Made by a program: the position numbers and the translations under genes. The notes beneath the pieces are model-generated. The model was not told where the DNA came from, ran no database searches, and worked only from the letters and a program-made list of their open reading frames with translations. DNA of 64,000 bases, taken from positions 14,361,468 through 14,425,467 of the forward strand of contig CM046847.1 of NCBI GenBank assembly GCA_025618425.1, given 5' to 3'. This DNA is from Heliocidaris tuberculata (Eukaryota > Echinodermata > Echinoidea > Camarodonta > Echinometridae). Below, piece after piece: positions 32,650 through 44,661 of the stretch (within the stretch, counting starts at the first letter, position 1; the number at the start of each line of letters is the position of its first letter).

Positions 32650-33476
32650 AGTATATTACCATTGTTTGTACTGTATATTAGTCCGCCTTGTCCGCAGCAC
32701 TATACCCAGACGTTGTGTTTCTGGACAGGTTGTTTATCCGGACAGGTCACTCTAAAATCGTAATTTCAACAACTTTTTATGCATATTGTCAAAAATCTTT
32801 AAACAGGATAGGTTGGTAATTGCATGAATTGCAAATATTCGCTGATGTTTGAGTAACTCGATGCATACTTCTCGTAAAATTCAACCGCAAAATTATGACC
32901 GGTTAATTTTCAAAGTGTCCGGATACACTACCCTCCCCCCTCCCCCATCCTACATGTACTATCTTGCGATCTCAAGTCCAAATTTAAACTGACCAGGTAT
33001 GTAGCCTAGAGCAACTTATCATAATGAACCGAATATGGTAATGTCATCAACAACTTGAGCAACGGATGTTCAACCGTCTCCCTTGGCAACCTGTAGTTCG
33101 TTGTATTAGAACTCACATGCACCTTGGGAATCGATGTATTTTTTCCGAGTTGTCCGAGAGCTAATATAAAGATGTGATGTATTGAGTGGGTACAAATTAG
33201 TAGCACCCGAGGGGCCACAGCGCAGGACTCACGAAATGAGGTCGGGTAGTTCATATGTAGGAGATATATTAATATGCTTGTCTTCTTGACGCTTGCCTTG
33301 GCCATAATGGCATAAATGGATCCGCGACCTATTGAGGGAAAATAAGAAAACCCCCTTTTCTCGCACTGAGAGAGCCTACGGTGGGCCGATGGGTTTCCAG
33401 AAATAATTTTCCTCAAGAAGATTAATGTCAGTAAAATTTGGTGCCCGTCTTCCAGACATTCATGGATACTCGCCTG
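32650..33476. other. No gene recognised; 136-codon minus frame
   Basis: The open frame at 33006-33416 (minus) is the longest in the window outside LINE and low-complexity sequence. It shows no signal peptide, membrane segment or motif I recognise and its composition is unremarkable. An exon is possible but unsupported. Confidence 0.4.
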
Positions 33477-34904
33477 TACAGAGCGTTCCTAAAAAAGGTT
33501 AACAGTCGGAAACTAAACATTTCAAAATATTTTCTGGATGTTTCTGTATCTATGTATGTGAGCAAAAGTTATTTATGTGAAAGGGTGCAAAATCCAGGCT
33601 TGATAAGAATAGGTATTCGTCGTTACATGCATCAGCACAGATGAGAGTGGTGTGAACTGTAAAGGCTTAGAAATTTTCACATTCTGATGACTTCATGACA
33701 ATTTATGAAACAATATCATGTGTTGTATGTATGTTCTAACATATCCCATCAACTTGTCCTGCTTGAGTGAGCAAATTTAAAGCTTTATTGCTTGTTTTAA
33801 AATATGACTATTTTGGTCAGTTTTAGCATTTAACCTGGCATTCTTTGGATGTCAGAAAAGGAATATGACTAAGCATGGTCCATTACAGCAAGATCAACAT
33901 CAATCAATCAGTTGCTCAATCAGTAAATCAATCAAGTTTTCAATCGAGCAATCACTCAATCAAGCATTCAATGAATGAATCAACCTTCCAATCAAGCAAT
34001 CACTCAATCAAGCATTCAATGAATAAATGAATGAATCAATCAATCAAGCAATTATGAAATTAACTAACCAATCATTCCCTCATTCAATCCAAAGGACATG
34101 TGAGTAGACATCGTTGAATGCAAATCATCGATGGATGTCAAAGAGGATTAGTTGTTAACTGAGGATAGGGTGGGAAAGAGAAGAATGATTTGGGTGAGAT
34201 TCAGGGATGTTTGGGGGTGGGAGTAATGGTGGAGTGGGTAGAATAGGATGCATAGTCATGTCTGTGTTTGTGTGAGATTGTGTGCATGTGCTCTGTGTCA
34301 GAGCAGAGAAAATTGCCATGGCAATTATTGCTTGATTTCCTGATTATCTGCCTGGTACCGTATGATTGACTGATATTGATTAATTGTTGCAGTGATTAAC
34401 TAATTTCGAGTTATTTACCTTTGTTTAATGATCATATGTAGTCCTTTTCTAACATCCAAAGTACGCCACCCAGCTTAAATGCCGAAACTCGCAAAAAAAA
34501 GTAATATTTCAAATCATTCAAATGAAGTATTCAATTTGCTCACTCAAGCATGACATGTTGATTGGAGATTATCTTAGAACATGTTAGAACAAAGGATATT
34601 CTTTCATTAATTGTCATAAAACCATCAGAATGTGAGGATCTCTAAGCCTTTACAATTGCATGACTCTCAACTTTGCTGATACCTGCCACACCAAAATACC
34701 CATTCTTGTCAAGGCTGGATTTTGTACTCTTTAACAAAAATTACTTTTGCCCACTCAAGCGTAAAATATTTTCAGATTTTTTGCTGTCATTTGAAAGAAG
34801 AGACTCGGGGCTATCCATAGATATAAAAATTTCCTGAACATATTTTAAAATGTTTAGCTGGGGAAACTTTTTCCGACTGTTAACCTTTTTTGGGACGCAA
34901 TGTA
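33477..34904. mobile_element. Mariner-like foldback element, copy 1
   Basis: Left end TACAGAGCGTTCCTAAAAAA then GGTTAACAGTCGG; right end inverted TACATTGCGTCCCAAAAAAG then GTTAACAGTCGG. Long imperfect inverted arms (about 33477-33800 and 34510-34904) share blocks such as AAAATCCAGGCTTGA and GAGAGTxxTGxAAxTGTAAAGGCTTAGA. TA ends and ACAGTGCGTCCCAAAA-type termini fit Tc1/mariner. There is no transposase frame; the middle is AATC repeat and unique sequence. Confidence 0.7.
33898..34060. repeat. AATC/GAAT repeat inside the mariner-like element
   Basis: CAATCAATCAG-type units. A higher-order segment, AATCACTCAATCAAGCATTC, occurs twice (about 33949 and 33995). Confidence 0.85.
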
Positions 34905-35372
34905 TAAGGAAACAAGGAAAATTTTATTAAAAGGAATTGCTTGTAGTGTCATTAAGTGTTATCATTTTCTTTTGATTTCATTTTTTTTCTTCAAAGCAAT
35001 TTACAGTCGGCGCCATCCGTGGTAGATGTGAACTGATCGAGTGATTACAGCTCTTAGAAGTAAAATGGAATTGTTACTTTTTGAAGGATTTGGAAATGGA
35101 GAATGCCTTTTTGAATTTTCTTATTCGATCAGATAATTTCAGATTTGTTCATGTATCCATAATGTAGTTTTCTTTATTTCTATCAGCGTGTGAGGTTTCA
35201 CTTCGTTGATGTAATGACGTTGCCAGCAAAAGCATGGTGAGTGAGTCGAGTATTTTACCGACTAATTTAACGACTGCAATGAAGAGCCGATGTACGCATG
35301 TTTTTCTGGGAGTATTACACCCATTATTACCGCGGCGTTATCTCAGAGCTCATCGGGATGGGGGATGCGATT
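34905..35372. other. No gene or repeat seen
   Basis: Ordinary AT-rich sequence. Confidence 0.6.
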
Positions 35373-35480
35373 TAGTTTTATGCTTAGGGTTAGGCATAGG
35401 CTTAGCGTTTGGTCCAGGGTTGAGGTTACGAATGCTGCTGGTGTACGATATTGACCGTGGAGCAATTTTCGCCAGAGCAT
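35373..35480. repeat. TTAGGG-like block with GGAGCAATT..GCATAA motif
   Basis: CTTAGGGTTAGGCATAGGC-type units, then GGAGCAATTTTCGCCAGAGC at 35459-35478. The same pair of features recurs at 41995-42160, so this is a dispersed family with a fixed downstream module. Confidence 0.65.
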
Positions 35481-35699
35481 AAGTTGTACAACCGGTATTA
35501 CATCACGGCATGGACAGCCCAGGGCGATAATACTTCCTTGGGCGGACAGGACACACGTGCTCAGGGTATTTCGTGTCTTCGGCGCGTGTATGGGAGAATT
35601 TGAGATGAGGGAATCGACTGGATGAGGGCGGTGTACATCAATGCATAACTATCAAACAAAAAGAATGGGAAAGAAGGAGGAGGTAGGGAAGGGGTAGAG

Positions 35700-35880
35700 A
35701 GAGGTGAGGAGAGGTGAAGAGGAGAGGATGAGAGAGGAGGGTCTGGAGAAAGGAACAGTTGAGAGAGAGAGAGAGAAAGAGAGAGATAGAGAGAGAGAGA
35801 GAAAGAGAGAGATAGAGAGAGAGCGAGAGAGTTTGTGGGTGTGTGTGTGTGTGAGAGAGCGAGAGAGAGTTTGTGTGTGT
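35700..35880. repeat. (GA)n and (GT)n microsatellite
   Basis: GA-rich sequence with embedded GT repeats; Arg/Glu frames across it are artefacts. Confidence 0.95.
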
Positions 35881-36320
35881 GAGAGATAGAGAGAGAGAGC
35901 GAGAATGATAATGAAAGCTAAGGAGGGGTTATAGAGATAGGACGGAGAGAAAGGGATGAGAGAGGATTTAGACAGAGAGAGAGAGATAGAGAAAGAGAGA
36001 GAGAGAGAGACGGGCAGGAGAGAGAAACCTCCAGTGATAAGTGAAAGAGAAACAATAAGAAAGTATTGGGGAGAAAGAGAGAAAGAAATATACCACCTCC
36101 CGAGAGATAGAGAGAGAGAGCGAGAATGATAATGAAAGCTAAGGAGGGGTTATAGAGATAGGACGGAGAGAAAGGGATGAGAGAGGATTTAGACAGAGAG
36201 AGAGAGATAGAGAAAGAGAGAGAGAGAGACGGGCAGGAGAGAGAAACCTCGAGGGATAGGTGAAAGAGAAACAATAAGAAAGTATTGTGGAGAAAGAGAG
36301 AAAGAAATATACCACCTCCC
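35881..36320. repeat. Tandem duplication of a 221-bp segment
   Basis: Copy 1 about 35881-36101, copy 2 about 36102-36320; GAGAATGATAATGAAAGC recurs at 35901 and 36122. Only a few substitutions and a small GA-length difference are visible, so the duplication is recent. Confidence 0.9.
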
Positions 36321-37074
36321 GAATGAGGATAACACCCGTAAAGAGAGGGCACTATCCTCCTGTTTTAATTATACCACCTCTGTCATCTGAGGGGCGTTTG
36401 AAGCCCTCCTTAAAAAGTAATCTTTGGTGGTGATCGAGCCCTACTTTACCTGCGACAAAAACATTCTAATCATCGTCCAGCCCCGGTCAAATTACATACT
36501 TCAGCTAAGTGCATGCCGTTGAAAAGCCGGATATGATTTCAATGTGCAGTCTGCCAAACACACTGCTTATTTGCCTAATTGAAAGGTATGGCGAGGGGTC
36601 ATTCGCTCAGAATTATCCGATGTCGGGGTTAGCCTGACCTGATTTTCAGATGCCCCTTCCAATCATGCTCCACTTCTTGTCATGTACTTGCGATATTTTT
36701 AATGTGTCAAGTGAATCTTCCAGACAATCCTTAAATCAGCTTTATTACACTGCAACACAATCATCCTGAAATACTTTTTGTTTACATGTATTTTATAAAA
36801 TAAACACAGAACATATTTGATAATTGTACAGAAAAAACATAAGTATGCATGTATCAAAAAACTTATAACGTCAAAATAACAATGAAAAAAATATGAAAAA
36901 TTTATTTTTTTGACAGGCAGAGTGAACATAATTTATTTAAAGTAAGTGGATGAAATGTAAGTACAATATATCATCAATCATAATAAAAATAATACGACAG
37001 AACAGAAGGATTAATTAAGTAAATATTCTATTAGTCACTAAACCATACTCTTTCATCAAAATTTATATACGTTA
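36321..37074. other. No gene or repeat seen
   Basis: AT-rich DNA; a 76-codon minus frame has no recognisable product. Confidence 0.6.
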
Positions 37075-37269
37075 TTGTATAAAAGTCACTATAAATATTG
37101 TCGCTGTATCTAAAAACTAAAAAATTTAAAGACCAGAGGTATAAGGTCTGATTAATTGTCCCCTTTGAAATTATTATATAAAAGTCATTATAAATATTGT
37201 CGCTGTACCTAAAATCTAAAAAATTTAAACACCAGAGGTAAGGTCTGATTAATCGTCCCCTTTGAAATG
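37075..37269. repeat. 99-bp tandem duplication
   Basis: Two copies with AAATATTGTCGCTGTA and GTCCCCTTTGAAAT; a few substitutions and one short deletion distinguish them. Confidence 0.85.
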
Positions 37270-38779
37270 GTAGAATAGTTGTTGTTTCAGTTGTTGTTTG
37301 TAAAAAGTGAACATGACATGCCACTAAATTTGTTGATCAAACAAAGCAGCAAACAAAGGGTTTCACGTAATTGAGCGGAGGGTATAATATCATCAAGTCC
37401 ATCAAGGATGAAAGGTTTAATGCAAACAACACCCAAACAAACTTTAAACAAAATCTCTTCAGATATGAATTTGAGATGATATTATGTTTCCATTTGTTGC
37501 AGGGAGAATGGAATCTGCAATTGCATATGGTATGTAAATATCGCGCCGATGCTGTGGAAAGACGGTGGCCCGTGTGCGCTACGAAATGCGTTTCAGTGAT
37601 TGGATTTTATTTGTGACGTGAGTAGAACTGTCAGATAACTCACTGATATCACATTGTCCAAGCCGCCAATGTATCCGGCAGCTGGTTCTACTAGAACTGG
37701 TAGTGGCGTCGCTCATGGGGTGGGGAGGGGGTGGGGGAGGGGGCAGTATTGTCATGAAAGGAGAGGGGGAGTTTCTAATGACACTGTTGGGCTGTGAATC
37801 CAATGTTTTCGGTAAATCTGATAATTCTTTTTCTCCCCTGCTTGTTCCGAAACCCCCTTTCATTCAGAGTGTTCTGGATACACGCCTGTTGACCCTGCAT
37901 GGGCGAATATTTTGTTTATCCCATTCCACTTTGAGTCCTATTCGAGTTGATTTGATGATAGTAAAGTCTCTTAGTTTAATATTTGATCAATACCGGTCCA
38001 CTTTGATGGAAAAATACGTTCGATATATGGATGCAACTCGTTGTTACTTTTCTTTCCATTTTTTGCCACGACAAGAAATATATTCCAAACTATGAAGAAC
38101 ACAACCTATGTTACCCCCGAAGAGCAACAAACAAACAAATGGAATTTTTGAATAATAAATGTAAATTGTACGCAGTAATATTAATTTGTTATTAAAGTGT
38201 GCTTTGCAAGCCGACTTACAAATTAATGTACAAATACGAGAGACAAAATTCTTTTAACACGCAAAATGATGATAACATTTACTTGAAACTTCCCCGAGTT
38301 TTTAAAAAAAATCATTATTTTGTGGGACAATCTTTGCACATTTATTCGACTATAAATTCCTGCAAAAATAATAGGCCTATACTTTTTTCCCACTATCATA
38401 GTTACCTTTTTTTTTAAAATTAACTTAATTTTCTTATTATTATTAAAAAAAACCACTATTGCTCGAAATTGCTGAACACCCCAATGCTACGAGAAAGATC
38501 TAGCACAAGGCATACATGTTTTGCATTCGACTTATTCAGATAACTTTTACTTTAAACCATGATTGTTAGGTGCAAAAGTTAGATAATTAACATAGCCTTG
38601 ACCTCATTTGTTCAGATATCTATGACGTCTGAAATAACGATATGACTACCCAAATGAATACTTTCCCTTCCCCTTCAAATATTCGACAGTTAATATGATG
38701 TGTGAAACACCTTGTGACGAGTGCGAAAAGGCCAGTCAATTATATATCACTTTGGAGCTCTTCAAATTGATCATACTAA
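37270..38779. other. No gene; one strong G-quadruplex candidate
   Basis: 37717-37743 consists of five runs of four or five G separated by single bases. A 130-codon frame (37703-38095) starts in this tract (Gly-rich) and has no recognisable domain. Confidence 0.6.
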
Positions 38780-38872
38780 ACATCTGCTTTATCATGATCA
38801 GGAATACCATTCAAACTTACGGATGACGTTTCCTACTTCAGGTGAAAATCTGTCTGAATCGACTATTGTATA

Positions 38873-39628
38873 TTAAAGAGAAGGTGGAATCCTAAAAAAG
38901 TTTTTTTTTTTTTTTTAATTGTGAGCTTCCTCATTCTTTTATATGTCAGTGTGGAAGGATTTCATAGTTCAAATGTCCCCTAACAGTCAGACCCAACTTC
39001 GGAAAACCGAATATACTCCGAAAACGGCGTATGAATATAGAGCCGATCAGTGCGAGGCAGTGTGTACAAAATGCATGGGGAAAATCTTGCAAAGTCAACT
39101 TGCCAACGATATATATATATATTTATTTTAAAAAATAATGCTGCTTGTCAATTAGCTTCAAAATCCTTGAATGATTCGTCATATGAAATGACTTTCTAAT
39201 GACAAGCATTTGAAATAAATATATCCACAGCATGATTTTTGAAAAAATATATTATGAACAAGCGGTCGACATTGCATCATCACCCCCATGCCTTTTGTAC
39301 ACACTGTCTCGCAATGAACGATGAGGGCTCTATATTCATCTTGCCCTCTACGCCGTTTTCGGAGTATATATCTGTGCTCGGTTTTCCGGAGTTGGGTCTG
39401 ACTGCCTAAAGAAGATTAAAATGCTCTTTAAATGCCATCATTATTCGAAATATAAAGAAAAAAAAGCTAAAAGGACTGGGCCAAACTTTCATGCCTGTGT
39501 GTAGCGGATGTGACTAGCAAGATTGAGTCAATTTCTTATCATTTTGATGATTCCAAAACATCACAGTATACACCGGACAGTTTCTTTCACAACGTAATCG
39601 CATGACCAGAACTCAACGTTATCTTTAA
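38873..39628. mobile_element. TTAA-flanked element, GTTGAGTTCTGG family, copy 2, with a nested insertion
   Basis: TTAA at 38873-38876 + AGAGAAGGTGGAATCC; right end CCAGAACTCAACGTTATCTTTAA with TTAA at 39625-39628. Without the nested 421-bp element it would be about 320 bp. It matches 14733-15002 and 55771-56160 in reverse orientation, for example TCATTCTTTTATATGTCAGT and AAATGTCCCCT. It sits inside the tandem array, whose unit resumes across the junction. Confidence 0.8.
38984..39404. mobile_element. 421-bp foldback element with 5-bp target duplication
   Basis: Ends CAGTCAGACCCAACTTCGG and, inverted, CAGTCAGACCCAACTCCGG. Arms (about 38984-39085 and 39280-39404) share ATACTCCGAAAACGGCGTA and ATGAATATAGAGCC. 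It is flanked by CCTAA at 38979-38983 and 39405-39409. The spacer has a short TA repeat. No coding capacity; superfamily not assigned. Confidence 0.85.
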
Positions 39629-40480
39629 GCTCGTTGCTATGCAAATCTTGGCAGCTCGTTCGACGAGGTGTTAACCACAAGATCCCTTTTAATATGAGAT
39701 GCAATGATTTATTTTTTATTTCTAAAGAATGTATTGACAGCTTTATTACAGTCAGGGCATACTATTCTAAGATTGACGTGGGCAAGCTGTTATTAAGGCA
39801 AAGGCTGATTTAGTCGACAACTACAACCGGTAATATATTCTCGTTGATAGGTGAATCTTTGCAGCTCGTTCTTTAAAATTGTGAATCGTAATTTCGTTTT
39901 TATTGTAGCTGTGCGATACTTTGTTTGTATTCATTTCATTTGATTGAGACCCTTTTTAAATCAGAAATTAGAGCATAGTTTTATACCATGACAAAGGTCT
40001 ATAGTTTAGGATTTAAAAAATCTCGTTTGATATACTGTCTCACCTGGTTTTTATATTCGTTGCTAAGCGAACATCTTAATCAATATTTTTCTCTTTGATA
40101 TTTTTGGTGTTTGATTGAGATCTTTCCTTAATCATAAACAGGGCATAGATGACGTAGGCCTACTGTAATTCAGAAAAAAGGTTGACGTAATAGACGACCG
40201 AAATCAGTTATATAGGTGTATTTTGCTGTTCGGCATTTCGTGTGAACCATAATTTCCGTTTGATATAACGATGCGATAGTTTATTTTGATTTGTTTAATG
40301 TGATCGAAATTATTCCTTCATTATAGTCTGGCATACCATTCAAACTTAATGATCACGTACTGTAGTTCAGGTGATTTAATAGACGACTACACCTGGCTAT
40401 AATGCTTGTTACAATGCGAATTTGGCAGTTTGTTCGATAACGTATGAATCGTCATTACCTTTCAATATAGATATACTTTT

Positions 40481-41122
40481 AGCTCACATTTTTCATTCGA
40501 TTGACACTGTTTCTTTTTAGCAACAACAAACAAACATCTGGTGCGGAAATTCTTTTCAGCTGTCCACCAACTTGCATTTCAATAATTTCTTTATTCAGAA
40601 AACTAATTTCCTACAATAACCGTCATATGAAATATATAATACTTAAGTTGGCTTTTCATTTTTCGCAATATCATCAAACTTGCAAGGATTTACAAAAAAG
40701 TATAGATGACTTAATTAAATTCGTCAGTTATTTGTTGAATTGACTCTCTGACTTTGTTATCAGAACTTATCTAAATCATTTAGAGAAATCTCATTTTGAA
40801 TGTTATTGAAAAGCGAGTATTATTTTGATATGAAATCATCTATTGATCATTCATAATTTATAAACGAGTTTTTCCTTGACCTCGGTGAACTGCAATAATC
40901 AAATGTTACTTACTGGTGAGTATATTGGAACAACGAGCCTTTATTAAAACGCCAACGTATCAGATTCACCGGCGGATTAAGGTGGTGGGGTGAGGGAGAG
41001 TACGACCCGACCAGACCAGACCTTTTGAAACCCGATTGGCATACCTTATATGAGTACACGACGCCACCCCCATTTTTTTTTGTTGTTGTTGCTTGATTGC
41101 GTATAGAAACATTTTTTGGAGT
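40481..41122. other. No gene or repeat seen
   Basis: AT-rich DNA without recognisable structure. Confidence 0.6.
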
Positions 41123-41245
41123 AGATTTGATTTGATTTGATTTGATTTGATTTGATTTATTGATTTCTATATCATATTTCAAACATACAATTAAACTAAG
41201 CTAGACTTAAACTAAACTAACTAACCTAACCTAAACTAAACTAAT
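41123..41245 (-). repeat. (GATTT)n, possible LINE tail, and CTAAA repeat
   Basis: GATTT units at 41123-41160 read as (AAATC)n on the minus strand, a common LINE tail; the body upstream on that strand is not recognisable. A degenerate CTAAA/CTAAC run lies at 41196-41245. Confidence 0.6.
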
Positions 41246-41618
41246 AATATATAGATTAGCAACAAACTTGTGATAACACGCTTTTTAAAAAACAATTTTA
41301 TTTTAGTATCTTTACAGACCCTCACTTAAAGGTCGGGTATCTTTTCATTTTCATCCATTTATATGATGGGCAACCTGACAGAGTCTTTGAATGGACATAT
41401 TGGCTAAAAAATAAAATGGTATAAGGCAGTGATTCACTCAATATAATGTGTATAGTTTGTCACAGGTAGTTCTATCAGAGCCTGGCAACTTCATATCTAC
41501 TGGAGATTTCTGTAGAAATTAAATTGGTATTAATCCCTCTCGGCTAAATTGTCGACGAAAGAATATCGTTAATATTACTAATGATCTCAACTTTCAAAGC
41601 AATAACTGTCATATTACT

Positions 41619-41838
41619 TGTCCATTTCCTGAACGAATTTGTTTCTCTGATTTTTCTGCTTCCCCTCAAGGCAACTTTGTATGAAGATTTCATATCCCTT
41701 AAAGATATTTATGATGGCTGCCCACATCTCCTTAGCAGTGTTATTACCTCGACAAAGTGTTTTAATTTGTCCATTTTGTGAACGAATTTGTTTCTCTGAT
41801 TTTTCTGCTTCCCCTCAAGGCAACTTTGTATGAAGACT
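41619..41838. repeat. 70-bp direct repeat, 149 bp apart
   Basis: GAACGAATTTGTTTCTCTGA and CTTCCCCTCAAGGCAACTTT recur almost unchanged at 41619-41688 and 41768-41838; the intervening sequence is not repeated a second time. Confidence 0.85.
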
Positions 41839-41994
41839 TGCATCGTTCCCTGACTCACGATGCTTCTTTGATTCTCACTAACCATGCGTTTTTTAAACAT
41901 GAAGAAGTATCTATCCATATCCTGCTCAATGGGTGACCCGACATACATGTATGCTTCGGCGACGTTTGCCCCGGGCCTTACAATGTCACAGATT

Positions 41995-42165
41995 TACGGT
42001 TAGCGTTTGGGTTAATAGGGTTACAGTTTTGTTTTAATTAAGGTTAGGTTTAGGGTTAGGGTGAGGATAGGTCTAAAGAGTGGTTGGACCACGGTTGAAG
42101 TTAGGAGTTCAGCTAGTAAAAGAAATAGACGGCGGAGCAATTATTGTCGCAAGAGCATAACAGCT
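41995..42165. repeat. TTAGGG-like block with GGAGCAATT..GCATAA motif, second copy
   Basis: GGTTAGGTTTAGGGTTAGGG-type repeats, then GGAGCAATTATTGTCGCAAG at 42135-42154. Partner of 35373-35480. Confidence 0.65.
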
Positions 42166-44078
42166 CTATTCGCTTCTTCCTTCTTCATGTTCTTTGGAAA
42201 CGTTATATCTACTGCATTGATCCACTTCTCAATTTCTTTTGAAATTTCCTACAGCCGTGTTGTTTCATGGCTACCATAGAACTGTTTGATTATCTCAGCT
42301 TCGTTGTGATGGTGACCTTTAATAAAAGTTACTTGTTTTTGTCTCCGTTAATTGTTTTTCACTATTAATGCAATTTACAACTTTGCATTAAAATGTCGAA
42401 ACCATGGCAACTGAAGGCTCAAAACTATACCGGATTTTCCCTTGTGAATATCTGGAACTTTAACCTATTCTGCAATTCATTAGAGAGAAATTTCCTCACT
42501 ATTTCATCCGCATGATCTTTATGAAGTCACTTTCACAATCTCTCTTTTCAAGAGACGGACCAATACGATTAGTTGATCACCCTGTTAAAGACCACCGCTT
42601 TCTCTCGACGAATATGACTGAAAAAAAAAAAAAACTTATCGAAGCAGCAGAATAACACTGCATTTCGGAAATGTAGCTGAAAATGATAATAGTATCAGCC
42701 TGGAGGCAAGGCCATTGGCTCATTTCAAGGTTATTTTCCTTAAGCTGACGAGACCATAAAGACGAACATTGATGTGCCCGTAAATTATGCAGAGACACTT
42801 AAATCAAAATGCCCACCGATTTGGTTTAAAGGAGAATGTGACATTATCTATCGGATGTTGGCCAGTTGGGAATATTCACGGATCGCTTCCTCATTTCATT
42901 AGTTTATCAATAAAAGCGCCGAGCAGACGGAAAGTAGGCCAATAAACTAGTTCAGACAATGCGAGATTTGGTTTCGTCGACGACCCGAGTTGCCGAGGTG
43001 CTCTTCGCGCCGCCACCCGAACATCACGATCTAGACCTCATGGCAAATGTCATTATCCTCCTCTGACTATGGCTTTGTTTACATTGCCTACCATTCTCAC
43101 TTTCCATCACGAATTACTCAGGATGTGTCCATGCCAGGTTTTATTTCTTCATGATCTTGGAAGACCGATCCTATTAGAAAAGATTGAAAAATTTGCAGGA
43201 GGTTCGTTATGAACAAAACAAGGTAGTAAAGTATCGTTATGTCTAAGTATAGTAATGAAAATGATAGCTACAATTTTATACTGCGCACATACCGTTCCCA
43301 GGGGGATGCTGAAGGTGCCTACAAAGTACTATTACCCTGGTTTCAACCAAGCTGCCCCAAGGCGCTTGAAAGCTTAGAAGGAATTACTACTTACTAGGTA
43401 TCGATATACTACACATGGGTTGAGAGCGGCAGATATGGATTATTGTTTTGCCAAAGGACCATTTGATCCACAGCCCAGCAATAATAGGCCACGACACCTC
43501 ACTTACCTCTAGGCTACCGTATTTTGAATTCGAACTGTTGCTGTATCCGTGCTGAATAACTGTCCATGTCCGAGAGGAGGAATTCATCTTTTAAAGAGGA
43601 ATGATTCCTTCCAACGTAGGTGTGCATGTTTCAGACACTGGTTTTGTCTCGTGATTTACGCTTGAACAAGAATTTTGAGAACAGGAATCTGAAATAGGGA
43701 AAGTGAGAATAGGAATTTCATGTTCGGGCTAGAAACTTTGTAAATGAAGGAGAAAAATACGTCCTTTGGAAAATAACCTCTTTCTGACGACACTATACTC
43801 GCCTGTATAGACTTTGTAATCCATTCTTACCCTCTCCCTGATTTGCACAAGGAAGAAAATACGGTATGGACCCACTTTGGGGTCTTGTCTTCATTTCACC
43901 CATTTCACTTTCCATTATGAATCTATCTTTGGTATTGCACAGTGGATCAGTGTTCGTGTTTTATCCATGTAAATGTCATAATTTATTGGAGTAATTTAAC
44001 CAGATTGAGGTTGATGATTTCTGATTTCATTTGGCATTTGCAAAGTATAGTTAATGCGACAAATCGATACCATACGCT
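42166..44078. other. No gene recognised
   Basis: Repeat-poor stretch with slightly GC-richer DNA at 42950-43030. Short frames (66-73 codons) have no motif. An A run at 42620-42633. Confidence 0.5.
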
Positions 44079-44661
44079 AAAGGAGAATGAAACCCTGGAA
44101 AAATATCCATTTTAATGAAAAGAGAGGATAGAGAGAAGCAATTTTTTAAAAGTTTCATCAAAAACGGTTACGAAATGAAAAAGTTATATAAGTTTGAAAA
44201 GTCTCAACTTACTTTCTATGGCGATTCTCAAATTGGCAATGTTGCTTCAAAATGGCGGGTTTAGTAATACAACTCACAATATGTTTTGTACACAAAATTT
44301 CATATTTTCTCCATTATCTCTAAAGATGCTGCTTGTCTTTTTGTGAACTCAACATATGTTGTGTCAAATACATTTTCCCATGATATATCTTGAGCTAAGA
44401 AGGAGACAAGCTGCACCTTGAGAGATAATGGGGAAAATATGAAATTTTGTGTACAAAACATATGGAGAGTTGTACTACTAAACCCGTCACTTTGAAGCAA
44501 CATTGCATTTTAGGATCGCCATAGAAAGTAAATTGAGACTTTTCAAACTTTCATAACTTTCCCATTTCGTAACCGATTTTGATGGAACTTATTAAACATT
44601 GCTTCTCTCTATCCTCTTTTTTCATTAAAATTGATTTTTCCCACGGTTTCATTCTCCTCTA
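44079..44661. mobile_element. 580-bp foldback element with AGGAGAATGAAACC ends
   Basis: Left end TAAAGGAGAATGAAACCCTGG, right end inverted CTTAGAGGAGAATGAAACC. Arms of about 250 bases pair nearly throughout, for example TTTGTACACAAAATTTCATA with TATGAAATTTTGTGTACAAA. The loop is about 44335-44385. The flanks CTAA/TTAG look like a decayed TTAA. Confidence 0.85.

Larger units (their letters stand above)
38780..40480. repeat. Degenerate tandem array, unit about 190-210 bp
   Basis: Recurring landmarks are CATACCATTCAAACTTA (38806, 40331), CAGGTGA (38840, 40370), AGACGAC-type (38859, 39816, 40192, 40382) and TTGGCAGCTCGTTCG-type (39646, 39853, 40424). Spacing is about 190-210 bp once the insertion at 38873-39628 is removed. 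Confidence 0.65.

Noticed and set aside
33006..33416. 136-codon minus-strand frame as a gene
   Set aside because: No recognisable motif, domain or splice context. An AT-rich 64 kb window is expected to hold a few such frames by chance.
35704..36352. Frames of 61 and 144 codons
   Set aside because: Arg/Glu or Ser/Leu repeats from GA/CT microsatellites; the longer one is doubled by the tandem duplication.
37703..38095. 130-codon frame as a gene
   Set aside because: Starts in the poly(G) quadruplex tract and has no recognisable domain.
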